From 70-18 sp041691815 (GTDB lineage: Bacteria > Pseudomonadota > Alphaproteobacteria > Acetobacterales > Acetobacteraceae): DNA of 30,431 bases. The position numbers and the translations under genes are program-made. Below are positions 26,074 through 30,431 of this stretch, piece after piece. The number at the start of each line of letters is the position of its first letter. The first letter of the stretch is position 1. The notes beneath the pieces were generated by a model that was not told where the DNA came from, did not search any database, and worked only from the letters and a program-made list of their open reading frames with translations. Location of the stretch: positions 1 to 30,431 of the forward strand of contig JBEPTZ010000049.1 in the NCBI GenBank assembly GCA_041691815.1, in the 5' to 3' direction.

Positions 26074-26096
26074 CGCCCCCTGGGGCCAAGGGGGCG
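26074..26096 (-). other. GC-rich hairpin upstream of speD
   Basis: Arms CGCCCCCT (26074-26081) and AGGGGGCG (26089-26096) with a 7-base loop lie in the 176-bp gap between the TPR-like gene stop (26194) and the speD ATG (26017). It may end the cheY operon transcript or form part of the speD leader. The rest of the gap holds no recognised gene or convincing promoter. Confidence 0.4.
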
Positions 26097-26193
26097 GAAC
26101 ATGGCCATATGACGGGGGGGATGCAAGCGAAATTCCCTCCATCTGCCCGATTTTACCGCATGCCGGCCTCCCGGTGGGGCGATGGCGCGGCAC

Positions 26194-29100
26194 TCACGGA
26201 TTCGCAATGGAAGTCAAGGACTTCAATGCGTCGGGAATACGGCTGGCGAGTTGCGTCTCCTGCGCGGCGCGGCCGAGGTCGGCCACCGCGTCCACCGGGC
26301 CTGAGGTCAGCAGGCGAAACATGTCGGCCAGCTGGCCGGGCGGCAGGCGCGGCAGGTCGTGCTGGTGCAGGCGGGCCAGCAGCGCCTCGTCGCCGGCCTG
26401 GGCGGCTGCCGAGGCCAGCCGCAGCATCGCCGCCGCCTGGGGTGGGGTCAGCAGGCCCTCGGCCGGCACGGTGCGCGCGGTCCAGGCCAGCAGCGCGTCG
26501 CGGGCGGCGGGCCAGTCCTTGGCCTGCTCCAGCAGGCTGGCACGGGCTTCGTCGGCCGCCGCGGTGTGCAGCGCCTGCAGCGCCTGCAGCGCCTGCGGCA
26601 ACTGGCCGGTGGCGGCGGCGGCGCGGGCGAACAGCAGGGTGCGGCGTTGCAGCAGGGAGGGCGCCATGTGGCCGACTCCGAGGGTGGCGGCCAGACTGGC
26701 CAGCGCGCCCTTGGCATCACCCTGCTGCATCCGCGCCTCGGCCAGCCGGGCGCCGATGGTGGAGCGGGCGTCACCGGGCGGTGTGCTGTCGGCCAGTTTC
26801 TGCAACACCGGCAGGGCGCGGTCGGGCAGTTGCAGCGCCAGCAGCCGGTCGGCCAGATCGGAGGCCAGCAGGCGGCCCGGCTCGCCGGGCGGCACCAGGT
26901 CGGGGTTCTCATCGGCCAACGCCACCAGTTGCAGCGGCAGCAGCGGATGCTGGTGTTCGGCGGTGACCGCGGCGGCGAAGATGTCGACCAGTTGGGTGTG
27001 GATGGCCGGCGCGTCCTGCGGGAACAGCCCGGCGGTCTCGCGCAGCAGCGCCAGGGCGCGGCGCGGCGCGCCGGCCTGGGCGCGCAATTCGGCCTCGCGC
27101 TGGCGGATTTTCAACTCGCGCCCGTCGCCGCGCCAGGCGAGGATCTGGCGGTCCAGCGCGTCGGCCGCCTTGGCCGGGGTGAGCTGCTGGTCGGCGACCC
27201 GCAACTGCACCGCGCGGAAGGCGGCGCGGGCGCGCACCAGGCGGTCGGTGCCGCCGGCGGCGCGGTCGTAGAGGGCGAGCGCCGTCTTGGGGTCACCCTC
27301 AGTCTCGGCCAGCAGGGCGCGGGCCAGCAGCAGCGAGGGGTCGTCCTTGCGGGCGGCCAGCAGGGCGGCGGCGGCCTTGGGCTCGCCGCCCAGCGCCATG
27401 GTTTCGGCGGCCAGCGGCAGCAGCCGGGCGCGCAGCGGCGTCGGGTAGGAGAGCAGCAGCTTGTAGCTGGCGGCCAATGCCGGCGCCGCCTCGGCGCGGT
27501 GCCCGGCCCGCGCGGTGCGCAGCGCCCGCCACAGGGTGATCTCGTCGGTGCCGTCCAGGCGCGGGTCGTCGACGCCGGCGGTCGGGCCCTGGCCGGCCAG
27601 GATCGCCGCGATCGCCGAGAGGCCGATGCGGTCCGGGTCGTCGGCCTGCCTGCCATCGCCGGCGCCGGCCAGGTGCAGCACCGAGCGCGCCTCGGCGCCC
27701 ATGCCGAGCGCGATCAGCGCCTCGCCGACCGCTACCCGCTTCCGGCCGCGCGCCTGCGGCGGGGCGGCGGCGGCGGCGTCGATGCTGGCCTGCAGCCGGC
27801 GCATCAGGCCGGGCAGTGGCAGGTCGGGGAAATCGTAGCGGCGGCTGAGTGCGGCGGCGTCCTCGGCGGACAGCGCGGCGGCATTCGGCGCCGAGAGCAC
27901 CAGGCCCGGTTTACCCTCGGCGCTCAGCATAAAGCCGTCGCGGGTGGCGCGCAGCCGCAGCGCGTCCGAGGCCGGCGCCACCACGACGCCCTGCCAGGTC
28001 GGCAGCAGCGCGAATTGCGGTGCGCGGCGATCAACCGGCATCGCCTGGCCGGCGCCGGTCTGGGTGCCGACCAGCAGAGTGCCGCCGGTCTGCGGGTCGG
28101 GCAGCGACACCACCATGCCGGGCGCCGCGGCCGGCAGCAGCAACCCGGCAGCCTCCAGCCGGGGGCGGATCGGCTGGATCGGCGCGGCAGCAGGCGACAG
28201 GGTGATGGTCCAGCCGGCGGGCACGCGGGAGAGCTGCAGCGCCTGGCCCTCGGGCAGCGGCAAGCGCAGCAGCGTGGCGGCCGGCAGCAGGGTGATGGCG
28301 GCGGCGGCGAAGGCCGGATCGTCGCGCAGCGGCGCCAGGTCGACCGGGCGCTGGGCATCGAACACCACCAGCGCGTTGCCGCCACGACGGAAGGCGGCGG
28401 CGCCGGTGCCGGCGGCGAATGGCAGGGTTATGGCGTGGCTGCCGGCCGCCGCCGGCGCCGGCCGGGCGGCGAGGGCCAGCGGCGGCGGGGCGGCATTGGG
28501 CGTCGCTGCCGGCTGCGCGCCGATCGGCACGGCTTCAACCGGTTGCAGCGGCGCCGGGGTCAGCACCGGTCGGCTGGCGGCCACGGCCGGCGCCGGTCCG
28601 GCGGGGGGCGGGCCCGGCGGCAGATGACCGCCGGCGTTGCTCGGCGGCGGTTCGGCGGCCTTGGCCTTCGGCGGGATCGGAGTCGGCGGCGGCCGGCTGG
28701 CCGTCATGGCCGGCAGCGGGACGACCGGTGGCGGCACCGTCGGCAGATGAGCAGCCGCCTTGATCGGCAGCGGTTCGACAGCCTTGGCCGTGGGCGGCGG
28801 CGCGGCGACGATCTTTGCCGCTGGCGGCCTGGCCACCGCAGCGGCGGGCGGGGGTTTGGCCTCCTCCGATGCGGCTCCGGCGGACGGGTCGAACACGTCC
28901 ACCACCAACCGATTGCCCAGCCGCCAGGCCCGGGCATGGGCGCCGGCTGTCAGGGTCAGTTCGGCGCCGTCCGGCAGCGTCGCGAGGCCCTGCACATTGC
29001 GCGTCGTGCCGTCGGCGGCGCCGGCGATTGCCACCGCAGCGGCGAAGCGGATCGTAAGCCTGGCGCCGTTCTGCGCCGTGCGCCAGCTCACGCCGGCCGG

Positions 29101-29295
29101 CAGGTCGAACACCACCCGCCCGAAATCCCGATGATTGCCGAACCGCACAGCCACTTTCGCGGCAACCGGTGCCACCAGCGGCGGGCCGGCATTCACCGCC
29201 GCGAGAGGCGGGTCCGCCCAGGCCGATGCCGCCACCGCCATGCCCAGCAGCAGAGCTGCGACAAACCGGACCGCGTTTTGCATCCGGGGGCGCAT
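26194..29295 (-). CDS. Large secreted AMIN-like / Pro-rich / TPR-like protein in the cheYZ operon
   Basis: This 1033-residue protein has an N-terminal signal peptide (NAVRFVAALLLGMAVAASAWA, cut before DPP). Residues about 45-136 form a beta-rich AMIN-like module: VAVRFGNHRDFGRVVFDLPAG ... AWRLGNRLVVDVFDP. Residues about 140-275 are Pro/Ala-rich with an internal 41-residue duplication. Residues about 285-480 hold further beta-like segments. From about 490 to the end it is helical with TPR-like repeats (AAALLAARKDDPSLLLARAL, DPKTALALYDRAAGG, PRRALALLRETAGLFPQ, ALPVLQKLADSTPPGDA). It should be periplasmic or envelope-bound. Its ATG overlaps the cheZ stop as TAATG. The function is unknown; position suggests a link to motility or flagellar placement (inference). 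Confidence 0.8.
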   Translation of the reverse strand: MRPRMQNAVRFVAALLLGMAVAASAWADPPLAAVNAGPPLVAPVAAKVAVRFGNHRDFGRVVFDLPAGVSWRTAQNGARLTIRFAAAVAIAGAADGTTRNVQGLATLPDGAELTLTAGAHARAWRLGNRLVVDVFDPSAGAASEEAKPPPAAAVARPPAAKIVAAPPPTAKAVEPLPIKAAAHLPTVPPPVVPLPAMTASRPPPTPIPPKAKAAEPPPSNAGGHLPPGPPPAGPAPAVAASRPVLTPAPLQPVEAVPIGAQPAATPNAAPPPLALAARPAPAAAGSHAITLPFAAGTGAAAFRRGGNALVVFDAQRPVDLAPLRDDPAFAAAAITLLPAATLLRLPLPEGQALQLSRVPAGWTITLSPAAAPIQPIRPRLEAAGLLLPAAAPGMVVSLPDPQTGGTLLVGTQTGAGQAMPVDRRAPQFALLPTWQGVVVAPASDALRLRATRDGFMLSAEGKPGLVLSAPNAAALSAEDAAALSRRYDFPDLPLPGLMRRLQASIDAAAAAPPQARGRKRVAVGEALIALGMGAEARSVLHLAGAGDGRQADDPDRIGLSAIAAILAGQGPTAGVDDPRLDGTDEITLWRALRTARAGHRAEAAPALAASYKLLLSYPTPLRARLLPLAAETMALGGEPKAAAALLAARKDDPSLLLARALLAETEGDPKTALALYDRAAGGTDRLVRARAAFRAVQLRVADQQLTPAKAADALDRQILAWRGDGRELKIRQREAELRAQAGAPRRALALLRETAGLFPQDAPAIHTQLVDIFAAAVTAEHQHPLLPLQLVALADENPDLVPPGEPGRLLASDLADRLLALQLPDRALPVLQKLADSTPPGDARSTIGARLAEARMQQGDAKGALASLAATLGVGHMAPSLLQRRTLLFARAAAATGQLPQALQALQALHTAAADEARASLLEQAKDWPAARDALLAWTARTVPAEGLLTPPQAAAMLRLASAAAQAGDEALLARLHQHDLPRLPPGQLADMFRLLTSGPVDAVADLGRAAQETQLASRIPDALKSLTSIANP
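28546..28785. repeat. Two-copy 123-bp in-frame duplication in the Pro/Ala-rich region
   Basis: Residues 171-211 (KAVEPLPIKAAAHLPTVPPP ... TASRPPPTPIP) and 212-250 (KAAEPPPSNAGGHLPPGPPP ... AASRPVLTPAP) of the large secreted protein align throughout with a 41-residue period. The copies have diverged, so this is an old duplication that lengthened a flexible spacer. Confidence 0.7.
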
Positions 29296-29915
29296 TAGTC
29301 GAAACTCGCCAGCAGTTTGTCGATATCGCTCTGGTCCATGGCGTTCTGCGGCAGTTGCGGGCCATTCTCCAGCACCACCGCCGGCGCCGGGACCACTGCC
29401 GGCACCTCGCCGCGCCGCCCGCCGAACGCCGCCACGATGCCGACCACCTTGGCATCGATCGCCTTCAGCGCCGCCACCACCTTGGTGATGCGCTGGCCGG
29501 TGAGGTCCTGGAAGCCGCAGGCCTCGTAGATCCGCGTCGTCACCCCCTGCAACTGCGCCGCCGCCTCGCCGGCCAGCGCCTCGCCCAACCGATCCAGCGT
29601 CTCGCAGCTTTCCAGGATTGCGTCGGTCGCCGCCGCAGTGTGGGCGACGATGGCGTCCAGCTCATCGGTGGCCAGCGGGATGTGGCTGGCGGTGATGTCG
29701 TCCATCTTCAGCGCCGCCACCTCGGCCCTGGCGGTGGCGATGGTGCCGGCGAGTTCCTCCACCTCGGTCAGCAGCAGCGTCTCGGTGGCCGACAGGCTGC
29801 CGCGCATGGTCGCCAGCACCGATTGCACCACCTCGGCCACCATCTGCGGCTGTGCGGCCGGATAGCGGGCGCCGATCTCGGCCAGCCTGGCGGCCAGCGG
29901 GATGGAACTATGCAT
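29295..29915 (-). CDS. cheZ: Chemotaxis protein CheZ (CheY-P phosphatase)
   Basis: CheZ speeds dephosphorylation of CheY-P. The 206-residue protein is mostly long helices. The CheZ signature is CGFQDLTGQRITKVV, with the acid and glutamine (Asp137 and Gln141) that match the catalytic pair of E. coli CheZ. After a Pro/Val linker the C-terminus ends MDQSDIDKLLASFD, the CheY-binding tail type. The ATG lies inside the cheY end (8-base overlap), so production of CheY and its phosphatase is coupled. Confidence 0.92.
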   Translation of the reverse strand: MHSSIPLAARLAEIGARYPAAQPQMVAEVVQSVLATMRGSLSATETLLLTEVEELAGTIATARAEVAALKMDDITASHIPLATDELDAIVAHTAAATDAILESCETLDRLGEALAGEAAAQLQGVTTRIYEACGFQDLTGQRITKVVAALKAIDAKVVGIVAAFGGRRGEVPAVVPAPAVVLENGPQLPQNAMDQSDIDKLLASFD

Positions 29916-30294
29916 GCCCGAGCACCTTCTCGATCTTCTCGCGCAGGGTCTCGGCGTTGAACGGCTTGACGATATAGTTGGAGACGCCGGCCTGTTTCGC
30001 CGCCACCACGTTCTCCGCCTTGCTCTCGGCGGTGATCATGATGAACGGCGTGGCCTTCAACCGCGGGTCGGCGCGCACCTCCTGCAGCAGTTCCAGCCCG
30101 GTCATCGGCGCCATGTTCCAGTCGCTGATCACCAGGCCGTAGCCGCCGTTGCGCAGCTTGCCCAATGCCTCGGCGCCGTCGCTGGCCTCGTCGACATTGT
30201 GGAACTCGATCTGCTTCAGCAGGTTGCGGATGATCCGCAGCATGGTCTTGTAGTCGTCCACGATCAGCACGTTCATCGCCTTGTCGACGCTCAT
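29908..30294 (-). CDS. cheY: Chemotaxis response regulator CheY
   Basis: This single-domain receiver of 128 residues passes signals from CheA to the flagellar motor. All key residues are present: Asp13/Asp14 (IVDDYKTMLR), phospho-acceptor Asp58 (VISDWNMAPMTG), Thr88 (MITAES), Tyr107 (SNYIVKP) and Lys110. The DWNMAPMTG loop and KTMLRIIRNLL are typical of flagellar CheY. GGAAAGGGA lies before the ATG at 30294. A second in-frame ATG six codons on is possible. The gene heads the operon cheY-cheZ-large secreted protein, and its upstream region is taken up by a transposase tail. Confidence 0.95.
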   Translation of the reverse strand: MSVDKAMNVLIVDDYKTMLRIIRNLLKQIEFHNVDEASDGAEALGKLRNGGYGLVISDWNMAPMTGLELLQEVRADPRLKATPFIMITAESKAENVVAAKQAGVSNYIVKPFNAETLREKIEKVLGHA

Positions 30295-30311
30295 CTCAAT
30301 CCCTTTCCTGC

Positions 30312-30431
30312 TTACCCAGGATAGTCAGCCAGTTTGAGAAGACGGTAAGGCATCGGGGTGGTGTGCACTGCTGCTGATCCGAGGCGGGGGATCATGCTGG
30401 CGAGATCGTATCGGCGATTAAAGCGGTATTC
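30312..30431 (-). mobile_element. IS1595-family (ISXO2-like) transposase, C-terminal end, cut by window
   Basis: A minus-strand frame of 39 codons ending in TAA at 30314-30312 reads EYRFNRRYDLASMIPRLGSA, then AVHTTPMPYRLLKLADYPG. This is the conserved C-terminal tail of ISXO2-like (IS1595-family) DDE transposases, with the FNRR-[FY]-DL and PYR-LLK-LA blocks. Only the tail is in the window, so whether the element is complete or a remnant cannot be told. Only 17 bases separate its stop codon from the cheY ATG, leaving little room for a terminal inverted repeat. Confidence 0.75.

Overview
The window is about 30 kb of GC-rich alphaproteobacterial chromosome. The gene content and third-position GC bias suggest Rhodospirillales, most likely Acetobacteraceae. 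Supporting signs are the GTTC-N7-GTTC LexA boxes typical of Alphaproteobacteria, a CheZ of the short alphaproteobacterial type next to CheY, a CckA-like hybrid kinase directly after flhB, and recA close to alaS. The genus cannot be fixed from the sequence alone. Nearly all genes are packed with ATGA/GTGA overlaps or short gaps, and no gene-free stretch exceeds 300 bases. No tRNA, rRNA or CRISPR array was seen.

Layout, left to right. (1) 1-5162, minus strand: a complete peptide-type (SBP_bac_5/Dpp/Opp-like) ABC importer in the order binding protein, two permeases, two ATPases; the last ATPase is cut by the left edge. A tandem SpoIIAA-like protein lies upstream (5236-6006). (2) 6132-8654, plus strand: a class I aminotransferase and an MFS transporter. 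(3) 8790-16123, minus strand: alaS, a YjbR/MmcQ-like protein, a class III CoA-transferase with permuted motif order, an amidase, a 2-keto-4-pentenoate hydratase-like protein and a cytidine deaminase-like protein. The last five look like a catabolic block lying between recA and alaS. (4) 16092-17402: recA and its long leader, with a promoter flanked by two LexA boxes. (5) 17405-24520: a flagellar locus with flgB-flgC-fliE-fliQ-fliR-flhB-hybrid kinase on the minus strand, and a small unknown gene-fliO-fliP-2H phosphoesterase on the plus strand. (6) 24602-26017, minus strand: speE and speD for spermidine synthesis. (7) 26194-30294, minus strand: cheY, cheZ and a 1033-residue secreted Pro-rich/TPR-like protein in one overlapping operon. 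The tail of an IS1595-family (ISXO2-like) transposase sits 17 bp upstream of cheY and runs off the right edge.

The most distinctive non-coding feature is a composite intergenic element of about 122-141 bp. It has one hairpin of the GTTCTTTTTT type, a variable centre that can itself fold, and one hairpin of the CTTCTTTTTG type. There are four full copies and one half copy, each filling almost a whole intergenic gap. A separate perfect 30-bp stem lies between the converging 2H phosphoesterase and speE genes. I did not find a clear new defence or biosynthetic system. The observations most worth following are the CoA-transferase permutation, the composite repeat family, the apparently soluble CckA-like kinase, the paired LexA boxes and the large secreted protein tied to cheYZ.
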